Of a DNA stretch of 64,000 nt, positions 35,706 through 47,400 are shown piece by piece. Position 1 is the stretch's first letter. Every line of letters begins with the position of its first letter. Under the pieces are notes generated by a model that saw only the letters and a program-made list of their open reading frames with translations, did no database searches and was not told the DNA's origin. The position numbers and the translations under genes were made by a program. Source of the stretch: Antedon mediterranea (Eukaryota > Echinodermata > Crinoidea > Comatulida > Antedonidae); contig NC_092675.1 in NCBI RefSeq assembly GCF_964355755.1, positions 18,862,912 through 18,926,911 on the forward strand. The letters are read 5' to 3'.

Positions 35706-36029
35706 AATACCTTTTTCACATCTGCAAAATGTAACAACTTCCTTGTAACCAGGTTTGCATAGTGTGAAGACAATTTTTTTGGAAAATCTCGGGGAAAAAA
35801 AACACAACAACCTGGGCCTGTGTTTTTGTTCCCAGATGTTCTTACTGCGTGCATTGTCCTGGTATTAACTGACCAATCATAGTAATCAAATAGCGCGCAA
35901 CTATCCTTTTCTCCTCCCCCGATTTCACAAGGTTCACGTACAGTATGCATGTGTGAAAACATGTAATAAGTTGTGAAATCAAACCTGTTTACAACTTGTG
36001 ACAATACATATAGATGTGAAAAGGGTATT
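35706..36029. mobile_element. MITE-like inverted-repeat element upstream of RPL34
   Basis: Left TAATACCTTTTTCACATCT and right inverse of TTAATACCCTTTTCACATCT, about 325 bp apart. Weaker inverted similarity extends about 50 bp inward (AACAACTT, CAGGTTTG). The minus reading frame 35693-36004 (103 codons) covers it and has no recognisable domain; it is most likely fortuitous. The element sits within the inferred 5' intron of RPL34. Confidence 0.55.
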
Positions 36030-36667
36030 AAAAAACACTATCCAGTAAATAAATAAAAAAGATTTAAAAAAACATGATTACTATAATGTATTTATAAATG
36101 TTTACCTTAACTTATCTTACCTTAATAACCTACCTTATTTTGTAAATCATATGAACTATTAATACACAAGGTAGGAACTAATTGTGTTGACAAATGAATA
36201 CAGTGACATGGAAATTACTGTTTGTATTCATGATATTACATAAAGAACATTTCGATTGCACAACAAATTGAAATTTAATAGATATGCCATGGCTTAATTA
36301 TGCAGGCAGTAATCATCATAAAATTGTGTGTAAACAATCATATCAAAACGATAAAACAATATCTAAATTCTGATAACAAATATTCGCCAGGCCAGTACAA
36401 CAAAGAGATTAAAAAGACTGAGGAAAATCAAAATAAGCGAAAAGCTAGGCTAGCTTAGCTAGGCCGGCTACGTACTCTTATCACCCCCAATAACACTATT
36501 CCCTGCCACCCAATAGCTCAACAGTGGAGTTGATTTAAATATCAAATTTTTATGTAAATCGTTATCGAAAACAACCAAATATCACACTGATTTATTATTA
36601 AACTATTATATTTAACTTATATACTCTTTAAGGGCAACTTTGACAATAGGAAAAACATGATTCTTAC

Positions 36668-36693
36668 GGATTTTCCTTCTTATTTAGAAGAAG
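36668..36693 (-). promoter_or_regulatory. Possible 5' TOP start and first non-coding exon of RPL34
   Basis: On the minus strand CTTCTTCT (from 36693) is followed by AAATAAGAAGGAAAATCC and a GTAAGA donor at 36667. Ribosomal protein mRNAs begin with C plus a pyrimidine tract and often have a tiny spliced leader. This is a guess; the CpG-richer stretch at 36.93-37.08 kb is an alternative. Confidence 0.25.
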
Positions 36694-37189
36694 TACGTAG
36701 CAAGCTTATCACAGACTTGCAGTAAAAGACTTGACGTTGAGTGTGCTGTTTTTAATTACATTTTAGATTTTTTTACAAATTGCGTCACCAGCAGTAGACC
36801 CAAGTTTTGTTGTTAAATTTCTTTTAGACGAAAAGATATAATCGAATGGTAAAACAAATTGTTCATATCAGATATTACATTCTTTTAAAATCATAAAATT
36901 TCATGCAATAATCATTTTTCGTTTAGAACACCAGATTTAAAACGCGTTAACAGTCCGACGGTCAACGCGAAGCGAACGACAGTTCTTTGCAGAGAGCAGA
37001 GCATAATGGAAAGTGCAAGTGCGGGGCCTACTAAACAAAACAACGGCCTAAACAACCGACAGCCTAGGCCTAGACTCTCTCCGGCAATGATTTTCAATTA
37101 ATTTTAAAATAATATGAATACTAATATGGTTTATTTTGTTTTAATATGGTAAATACGTATTTTCATTATAGCAACAACAAAAAAATATA

Positions 37190-37460
37190 TTAAACCATTT
37201 GGCTAGCTATATATAGCCTAGTTAGGGCTCTAGCCTAGACTAGTAGTAGTAGTACTGTACTAGTTAGTAGGCCCTAGCCTAGCTAGCTAGAGCTATAGGC
37301 TAGGCCTAGGCCTAGTATTAGCCTAGAAAAATAGTTAGACTAGGCTAGGCCTATGTAGGTCCGGCCCCAGGCCTAGGCCAAACTAGCCTAGTAGTAGTAG
37401 GCTACTACTAGGCCCGGGCCCAGACCAGCACAAGGAGGCAGAGGGGGCCTAGCTAGGCTA
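37190..37460. repeat. CTAG/TAGGCC palindrome cluster
   Basis: Dense short palindromic words: GCCTAGGCCTAG, AGCCTAGCTAGCTAG, GTAGTAGTAG and CTACTACTAGG. Smaller clusters lie at 28.6, 36.4, 43.8 and 44.0 kb. The function is unknown; it is probably simple-sequence drift characteristic of this genome. Confidence 0.6.
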
Positions 37461-38397
37461 TGCGCTGTGTTTGTTCTAGATAGAGGAGGCCTCTGCTGTT
37501 AGTGTTACTAACTATGTTGGTAGCCTACTAGAGGCGAATACAGATTACTCCGGCCGTGCTTCAATCCGGCCGCAGCTATGGAACGCACAATGAGTCTTTT
37601 ACAACCGAGACACGTTTTTTGTAGAGAATCAAAATAAACATTAATTAGACGGATATTTGATTATTTGAAATAAATTAATTAATATTTTACATATTGTTAT
37701 TTAACTATAATTAGTAAGTATGGGTACTGGCAAGATAAAGTGTTATAGATAAAGTGTTATAAAAATAAGGTTCTTAACTAATTTTTAATGTTAATGTAAA
37801 GCCTTAAAATGTACATAGAAAGAAATTAAATATTGTTATTCAAGCATTAATTAGATGGGTATTTGATTATTTGAAAGGAAAAAGTTTAGTTTAGTTTAAA
37901 AGAAAAAGCAGTTCCAACTTCTTTGAATGTGATTGAAAAAAGTAAAATTGTTGCTAATAAATATTCAACTAGGCCTAGTTCTATTTAAATTCTTTTGGTC
38001 ACCAAGAATTTGTTGTAACACTGAACAGTATAGAAAACGTAGATATGGGCGCTCCATACTAACGGCCCCTTTACACAGGAAGTCGAATTGAATAGCGGCC
38101 GGAGTGCATAACATCGCGCTAAACTGATACGGCGGCCGGAGTGATCGGCTTCCCTAGAGGCGACTAGGCAGTAGGCTAGTGTGTGTACTGTCTGTAGTTC
38201 ATTATTATATATTGTTGTCCTCCATGTTGATTATTAGGATCATAATAATTAAGCCCAGTGCCAGTGGCCCAGTTCCTGACAAATGTGGGAAAGCAAACTG
38301 CAGTAGATAGTATTAGGTGTAGTAGTACTTTTTTATTAGTACATTTTGGAAAATTTTTTTACAATAAATTATGTTTTTCACTTAGAAAAGGAAATGG

Positions 38398-41300
38398 ATG
38401 TTTCGGATTTTAGTGGCAATATGCATATCTACCTTACTGCTATGGTGGGCCAGCAGTACTATCTCAGTAGACCAGCACCGAGTATCTCCAAGTGAAGATT
38501 ATTCTCTACGAAGGCTTACGCAACAGCTTAATTCTTTGTCGTCATATCTACCGATTGATGATGTCACAAGAAAGTTTAAGAAAAGTTTGCAAAATATATC
38601 TTGCAATTTAAACTTTGATAAAGTAAAATATGATCCTGATGCAAAACTTAATGTTGTAAGTGCCTCTCTGTTAATTTAAGTGTGACACTGTACTAATATA
38701 TAAATAAACCCATCCATTCAAAAATTAAATTAACCCTCTTATCAACCTAATCTTTTTGTTGAAACTAACAGTTTGTCTAACTGTGTTTGTGTGGTTTTTT
38801 TTTTATGTTATATTATAGAGTGGTCTGATCTTAAGACAAGGGTATCAGGTTGAAGAGTACACCGTGCCAACTAAAGATGGATTTTTATTAGGATTACAAA
38901 GAATTCCACATGGAAGAAGTAATATAAATCTATCAGGTATACTTTCTCATAGGCAGACCCAACCCCTAAAGTTTTGTAATGTGAATGCGTTTTATATAGT
39001 TATATACTATAGGCCTAAATAATTAAATTTTAAACATGACAACTGAGACGGGGAAATCAATGAAAGCTGAACACACATCCCCTAACCACATGTTCTTGTA
39101 AAGTTATAAAGGTGGTGTTTTTGTATTAAGTTATTAATTTTTTGACAAAAAGAGATAATACTTCAAGTTCTATGTCTTGCCTCTAGCTCATACTCTCATG
39201 GCCATTAACAAAATCCACGTTTTGCAGTAATTTTTTTTTTTTTTAAATGACCCAAAAGATAATTTATGTTTTTTTACCTGCATTCTGTAGGATCTCAACA
39301 AGTGGTATTTCTGCAACATGGCCTTGGGGGAAGTGCAGCAAATTGGGTGGAGAATATGGCAAATGAAAGCTTAGGCTTCTTGTTAGCAGATGCTGGCTTT
39401 GATGTCTGGCTAGGAAATGTCCGAGGAACAACGTATAGCTTAAAACACAGAAGACTTAAGCAAACTGATAAAGAATTCTGGAATTGGAGGTACTGTTGAA
39501 TCTCCCTCCAGACTCTCAAATGAATAGACTTTTACCTAAGGTCCAAAAAGTCCCCAATTCCTTATAAACACATTCGAAATACCCAAATTTGATGTCCGTT
39601 ATTATTGAGAGAATTGACTTTATAATACTCATAAATGTAATGCTGTAATTTTACATTAAATACAGGATTTTCTTGTACAGTAGAAGAAGTTGTAGATAGT
39701 GCTACATTCAAACATAAACTACAGAACTTGATTCATAGCAAAATTAATTCATTCTATCCAAATATAATCCCACTCCAATATTTCTTAACACAAAGTATCA
39801 TTTCCCGCGTGATCGCAATCAAAACGGTACTGGGGTTGGTCTACGTTCGTTCCTGCTCCTAACTCGTCATCCATTCATAGAAACCTTGATAAAGTAAGCC
39901 TACCTGGTGGTGACCATAGAACAGTCCTGAGATAACGACTATACTTCGGCTTTAGTCGATAGAAGATTGAAATATTGTTAGAGATAGAGTGTACGATTTT
40001 TTATTATGTGTAGATGTGTGATTTGTTCTATTATTCAAATGATGTTCCGCTTAAAGAGATGAAGATAGTAGTTGGGTATAATGATTTTGTATATCAATTA
40101 ATTATCCTAGACTGGATTTTATGCAATAATTATTATTTTATATATATATTTTTTTTAATATTTATTGTTAAGATTATAATAATATTAATAAAAAGATATT
40201 TGTTAGTATAAATACAAAAATATAGATATAAAGAAGAAAAGCAAAGAAATAATGGAGCGGCTATTCCTGAATATACAATAATAAGTATTGTAAGTTTGAC
40301 AAGATCAAGGGCCTATAGCCTGCCACGTTTCGATATTCAATATTGAACTTGACTTCACGAATATAGAGTATTCATTTAATTTTACTTTTTTCCTCTTTTC
40401 AGTTGGGATGCTATGGCTTTGTATGACTTACCAGCAATGATAAACTATGTTTTAGATGTTAGCCACCAAAAGAATCTCTTCTATGTTGGACATTCACAAG
40501 GGACACTTATAGCGTTTGCTGCCCTCTCGCAAAACAAGGATTTAAACAAGAAAGTGAAAATGTTTTTTGCTTTGGCACCAGTGGCAGCAATGAGCAATAT
40601 CACTAGTCCAATTAGATACTTTGCTGATTATCATCTTGTAAAACCTTTTATGGTAAAGTTAAACTTTTATTTTACTTTTTACATTTTTAGTCAAACATTA
40701 ACGTAAAAAATCTGGCCGGTCCAGAAACAGCCAAAAATCTTATGATAAATTGCAGTATTAATTTGTAAAATGATATGATTAATTGTTGGTGATTAAACAC
40801 AATTATTAATTGATAGATGAAGGCTAGATCATCACTCAAACCAAAAAATTAAAGTGTTAATAAATATTACAGGCACTATTGTTTAATGTTTATTTTTTTA
40901 TTAATGAATATATTGAATATATTTAAATGTTTACTATTAACAATTAGTAATAATAAATTTTCCTCTAGTTTGATTATTGAAATTTATTATTAGCAAATTA
41001 TAATGTGTTTGCCTCAATAATCCAATAGTTTTCGTTTCAGCTTAAAAATTTCTTGTGTATTTTTTTTTATTGAAAACTTGTTACTTTTAATTTCAAACGG
41101 ATTTATGCGCATAAGTTCACATTTGTTATTGTAATCCTACTGGTTGTACTCTATCCTATGGTTTTCCATTAACTTCAATATATTTTTTTTTTGTAGGATG
41201 CTTTATCAATGCTGCATATTTACAGTTTTTTTCCTGATGTTAAACTTTCGCACACACTCACCACGTCAGTCTGTGCCAATGATAAATCTGCGATGCTATG

Positions 41301-42698
41301 CCACAGTGTGTATTTTATTATTGCTGGCTACGATTGCAAACACATGAACCACTCTCGTTTTCAAGTGTACTCTTCTAATAGCCCAAGTACTACATCATTG
41401 TATAATTTAAACCATTTGTCTCAGGTAAACTTGTTCAACTGTATTGTTTATATATACTATGTACAGTAACATTCTATTTCTTCTTCTGTTATGGTGTACC
41501 TTCAGCATACTCTCCATGCAGTTCAATAGGTGTATTAACAATACGCATTAAACACATGTCAATGGATGTTGTTGTAATCTATTATATTATTATTATACTA
41601 TTTTCCATAGTTCTACATACAGTAATAACACATATTATTGAACAAGGTTTTAGACTCTGGCAACTAAATCTCCTTTTAGATGCAGCTTTAAATTAATCTT
41701 AGGTAAAACTAATGTAGTTGCTTATTTTAATGTTTACGTACCATTATAACACTGCAACTAGTTAGTAGAACTATATTACAATTTTGCAATTGTTTTTGAT
41801 TGAAAAGGTCTGACTATATTTATTATTCTTTTAGTTAGTAAACCACTCTATAATATACAATGAGGCACATGTTTATGAACAGATATTTTGTAATTACAGA
41901 TGGTATTATCGGGAGAATTGTCCATGTATGACTATGGAATACTTGGTAACTTTTATCACTACAGACAGGTTTGTGAAATTGTTGGTTTTTACGTATTTGT
42001 TTTTAAGAAATCCATATTTTTAATTGTCATTGGTAATTTAATATTACATGTTGCAGTGTAAGTTTACAGTAAATTTTATAATATTGATCCTGTGGTATCA
42101 TGAATGGGTATATACAGTATGTACAGCCTTAGTAGAAGCAACAGGTTTAGTTATACTGTATTGCATAAGTTACTATATACCTCCTACTAGAGCCAGTGTA
42201 AGTGGCAATGACCACAATGAAATAAGTTTGCCGTCTCTGTACTTTATTGTGTTTTTATCCTATGATTTTATGTCAGAATAAAGAAATAAAATAATAAAAA
42301 AGCCTTATCATGGAACCCTATCACTACTAACTTCCACAACTATGACTTCTACTTTAGTATCATAGTATATTCCAGACAATTTTTTTTAAATGTCTAGTTT
42401 AAATTCAGATTATAATATAGTGTATTACTTTGATTATTCCTTCTTAATACTATTTGTATTTTGACAGACTAAACCACCAAACTATGACCTAGAAAATATT
42501 CAGACCCCTGTGGCACTATTTTGGGGAGGTAATGACATGCTGGCTGACCCTACCGATGTAAAGAAGCTGAGGTCAAAGCTCAAAAACATTGCATTTGATA
42601 GTTACATCAAGCAATACAACCACCTTGACTTTATCTGGTCTATGGATGCAGCTGATGTTGTGTACAAGGATATCTTAACAATAATGAAGAAGTATTAG
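38398..42698 (+). CDS. Acid lipase, LIPA/gastric lipase family, complete
   Basis: Hydrolyses cholesteryl esters and triglycerides; family members act in the lysosome or are secreted. Seven coding exons: 38398-38655, 38819-38936, 39291-39489, 40403-40652, 41197-41424, 41900-41968 and 42468-42698. All are GT-AG and in phase and give 450 residues, against about 400 in human LIPA. A signal peptide (about 1-23, [16 protein letters not shown]) is followed by an N-terminal stretch longer than usual. [10 protein letters not shown] matches the lipase N-domain, LQHGLGG (133-139) holds the oxyanion region, GHSQG (221-225) gives nucleophile Ser223, GGNDMLAD gives Asp397 and YNHLDFIW gives His426. Five or so N-glycosylation sequons suit a secretory protein. 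The ATG at 38394 is out of frame. It is LIPA-like; the exact orthologue (LIPA, LIPF, LIPK or LIPM type) cannot be fixed here. Confidence 0.95.
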
Positions 42699-44410
42699 AG
42701 GAGTATGATGGTACATTTTAATTCAAATTAATATAAAAATTATAATTCACCTTTATTTTATTTGCTATATTAATACAGCTGATTTAGATTTATACAGTAT
42801 ATTTATATTATGTTGTCTGAAAACAAATGTAATTAAAATGTATTTATGCAAACTAAAGCACTATTTGCCAAGGTTTTCCTTTTATAAACCGTCCATTCTT
42901 GTAAGATTATTCTAACTTTAAAACACAAGATTGTTTTAAACTTTATTATAGGTGTATGTGGTAAAAGGGAAAATACATAATATTTTATATTTATGTAACT
43001 GTTTTATACTTTTTACTCGACTCAATCTATGTCATATGTAACTTGTTAATATGTATATTTCGTTTCAAATATTAATTTTTAAATCGGCACCATTCCAACA
43101 TTTTATATGGATTTCATAATTATGTTTTTTCTTTAATTTGCAATATTGTACAAGGCATTTTTTTCCCAAGAGAAATTATTGAATTATAAGATCTAAATTT
43201 GAAAATATTGATTAATAACCTAATTAAAAACAATTTTCAACATACTGTTGTTTGTTGTACTTGTATTGTGTATCATGATTTATTTTATTTAATGATTGTA
43301 AAAAAACATGTACAGTAAAATAAATTGTCTTTCCTTTTCTATATGTGTTGCTGTTATTTTTGTGAACCTTTTGTTCAATTATAAAAAAATAATTAGATCC
43401 TCAAGCAATTTACCAAATTTAACATTTAATTAGGCTATTTTATAAAGATCATTGAACTATTGCCGCAAAAATTATGTAATAATTCAACAATTGCATCAGC
43501 CGAATGGTGGCGCTATTTAAACGTGATGTTAAAAAACGAAGCGAGCTCTCACATTTTTATGCTATTCATTTAATTTCTCCTGTTTTGTCTTTTAAACGTA
43601 TTTATTATAAAGAAAAACGTATGTAAATGACTTTACGTGTTAATGCTACATCGATAAAATGAATGTGTGTGTATGTAACTACTAGCTTAGTATTAAATCT
43701 TGCCCTGTTGTGCTAGGCCCCCTACTAGCTAGGGGGCTCTCTACCTTTTTGAATTTGAGTAGCAGCAGCAGGCAGTACTCTAGGGCCTACTACTACTACT
43801 AGGCTAGGCCTATGCACCAAAAACAAAACCGAGTAGGCCTACGAAATTAGATAGATAGGCTAGTTGGTACTGCTGATAGACTGAATATCAGTACTATTTT
43901 GCTTTGACCATGGAGGTAAAAAATAATTATACAAAAAATATAATTATTTTTATTGAAAGTATCTGACTAGGCCTAGGTAGGCCTAGCCTAGGCCTAATAT
44001 TAATAAATATAAATGCATATGATATTATTATTACTATAATATTATTACCTAACTAGAAATTATTATTAATCCCATTTTAACAACAAAAAAGGCCATATTT
44101 AAATATCAATCAGTCCTACCTAGACTAATCTGTTGTCTTATTCGTCAAAGGTGCCAGCACCACTAGAAAATAATAAATTACATGTAAAATACAGTTGTCC
44201 AGCCATTGTATCTCACGGTTGACCATACCGATAGTCATTTCCAAAATAGGCAATATGAATTAGAATGATACAGTACTAACTACAGTATATCAACAGTCTG
44301 ATAATGACAGTCGAGGAAGCCTATATTTGGCTGTCTTTATCAAAATGTAGTATAGTAATTGAGCTAAATAATTTTTTTTACAGCAACAACTGTAAACACG
44401 AGTAAGGAGC
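42699..44410. other. 3' UTR of the lipase and intergenic to GHITM
   Basis: AATAAA at 43319-43324 with a T/GT-rich stretch after it is the best polyadenylation signal for the lipase and would give a 3' UTR of about 640 nt. From about 43.5 kb the sequence becomes less AT-rich, with TAGGCC clusters, and probably includes the GHITM promoter. TTTTTTACAG at 44374-44383 is an acceptor 27 bases before the GHITM ATG, so the leader is spliced. Confidence 0.55.
43319..43324 (+). terminator. Polyadenylation signal, lipase
   Basis: AATAAA followed within 40 nt by TGTCTTTCCTTTTC and TGTGTTGCTGTT, a typical downstream element. Earlier weaker variants such as ATTAAA exist. Confidence 0.55.
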
Positions 44411-47400
44411 ATGCTTGTTGTCCGTGTCCCCAACTGTGTTGTGTCTGCTGCCCGTCAGTCCTTTCGAACAAAGGTAGCACCACAGTTAACCACTCACAAT
44501 TATGGCATTGTATGTCGGAACATGGCCTCCCAGGCTAGAACATCATTAAGGAAGCGTATTACCAAAAGCAATACATTGAAAGAAGCCGCAGGTAAACCTG
44601 CCGATGGAACAGGTAAGATTGTAACAAAGAAAACTATTGTACTATTAATCTTGGTTTATTTTTATTAATAACTTTTTAATTTTATAGAAAAAAAAACAGC
44701 ATTAACTGCAATCACAATTTTTTAGAAAAACCATTCACCCAGTATGAGCTCAATTTTGCTGAAAGGTATTGTCATTGTACAGTAATTAATGAGAATCTCA
44801 GGCAACAAGAGGCCCAGCTGGCCTAGGCCCCTTCTAGTCTAAATTTCTCAAATTGTAATGCAAAAGATATTACATACAAATTAAGTTCAGCACTTCATTC
44901 CACTACTTTTAAGCCCTATTTCAAAATCCTGGATCAGCCACTGAACCTTGATATAAACAAGAAAAATATTAATTATCAATATCCAGAATGCATAATGTCA
45001 TGTCATAATTAAATATTGCCAAAACTAATGGCACAGTGCAAAGACATACAGAAAAATAGGAGGTCAACAAAGTTAGAAGTTTATATAGCCTACTGTAGTG
45101 AGGAGTACTAATATAAATAATTATTACTAACCATAAACCCAAAGAATTTACAAACTTAAAAGTCCATAATTTTTAAATAGTGAGGTTCTGCTAATTATAC
45201 ACTTAGTAACCCTCCAGTTTTATGTTTTTGATATTCAGCCATTACTATGGGGCAAGGCCTGATTGCTGGTGCTGGGATTGCAGGGATAGGTGCACTATGC
45301 TACTACGGGCTAGGCATGTCCAGCGAAGCAGGTGCCATAGACAGAGCAGCGTAAGTACAATTGTTTCAACTTATTGTAAAACCCCAGGAGAGGAAGCTGC
45401 GGTATATGCAAAAACTGTTTGGTTCCCAATCACTGAGCTACGAGTTTATTGCTAAGGACTTGCGGTGTTTAGGGATGCCGTAATAATTCTCTCACAAGAT
45501 GATATTTCCAGTCGGTAATTGAGGCATTGCTTGAACGCTACATTATGATTGATAAACATTGTCAGTTCCCACTCTGTTATGGTTGTGTTGAGTTTGCCCC
45601 AATGCGTGGCAGTAGTTTAGAGGCACCTGGTTCACCTGACCAGCATCCTGTATTGCCCCCTGAGATTCTTTCTTTTTTCCCTAGAGATCCTCCTGTTTTC
45701 CTCTTTTCTATAATCACCAGGCCATCTGCAGATACTTAACTAATATTTACTGGAATTTCAATTTAAACACTGGAACTAATAATACATTTTAAAGAGGAAA
45801 GCGCGAGAAATATATTCATTAAAACTGTGTTACAATAATTAGTCTTAATTGAGTTATTTATACAAAAACATCATGAAAAACAATAAATTTATCATTAATA
45901 TTAATAGAAAATATATTACAGTAGTACTTAAAGGTATAGTTTTCCTTTAGTATAAAATCTTACATTTAATTTCAGTGGATTAAAAACAAGTTAAATTATT
46001 ATTACTAGTTTACCATTGTGGTGATACACAACCTGTAATGAACAGAAAAGAAAAAAAAACAATGTTATCTAATTGTTTCTATTTTGTACTTTTGTATTTT
46101 ATAATTTCGTGAATAAATAAAGATTTTGATTGATGAGACACAATAATGTCACTATATATAATTTTCTAACTGAACAAAAGCCTCTATATCCCCATTTGAG
46201 GGTGACCTTTTAACAGAGGACTAAAATTTAAAGATTCCCTGTTCATCATGTGGTATTTTACATTTAAAATTATTCAAAAATAGTTCTTTATTGTTAATTC
46301 AGGAATTGTGATTTGAAATAAACACAAATTTAGTATTTTAAATTTCTTTTTATGTAGGTTTTGGCCACAATATGTCCGTGACAGAATTAAGACGACCTAT
46401 GCTTACTTCGGTACCGGTATTGCAAGCACGGCAGCAAGTGCATACGCCATTTCACGAAACCCAAACGTAATGGCCAAGCTGATGCCAAAGTCAATGTGGG
46501 TAAGTTTATAATTTGTAATCATTACTAGGCTGTTTTAAGAATGTGGGTGTATGTAACACACCCAACCATTTAAGTGTACACCCACACAATAATGATTGTA
46601 ATTTTAACTAGCAAGGGACTATTTACATAAATCTTTACCTAAATATTTACTATTAATAATTGTGTTAATTTATTATTTTTGTGGAACATCGGAATTAATG
46701 ATTTGAAATCCATGGAATTGTGTTGAAAAGTTTAAACAATGTCTTAAACTCTGTCTACACTATCAAACTTTATGTGACTAAAAAAATGTGCTGTGCCCAT
46801 ATTTGGACATGATGATGTCATATCAATACTATATTTGGTAATATCACTACCATATTTGGGTACATCACACTTTTTAGTCACATAAAGTTTGATAGTGTAG
46901 ACAGAGCTTTTGAATCTTAGTTTGTAAAGCTGCTTGCTAATGTTTTTAAATTAATTATTAAATAATGTTTTGTTTATTACGGCTTCTCCAGATTTGATTA
47001 TTTAAAATAATGTTGGTAATGGTATAATTTGCCACTAGCAGTAATGTAATACTATGTTGATTTACTTAGAAGAAATAGCTAATAAAGACTGCACACATTA
47101 TAAATTCAAAACAGCTTAATTCCAAAGTCTAAATGTGTGTTTACGGAGAATGCATTATGTTCTTATTCCGGATACTTAAGCAAATTGACTTTGTTGAAAG
47201 TGTATATGAAAGAGTTATTATGAAATATTATTTATCATCTTGATAAATTTTAAAACAATAGAAAACCAGCTTTGGATTTATTTTATTGTTATATTTTATT
47301 TATTTAGGCAAATTGCCAAGGATAACCATAAGCGAATTCATTCACTATCCTTCTTAAAGGTGGCAATCCGTTCACGAGACAAACATATACACAAGATGCT

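Noticed and set aside
39295-39519. Minus frame opposite lipase exon 3
   Set aside because: Shadow of the lipase coding strand.
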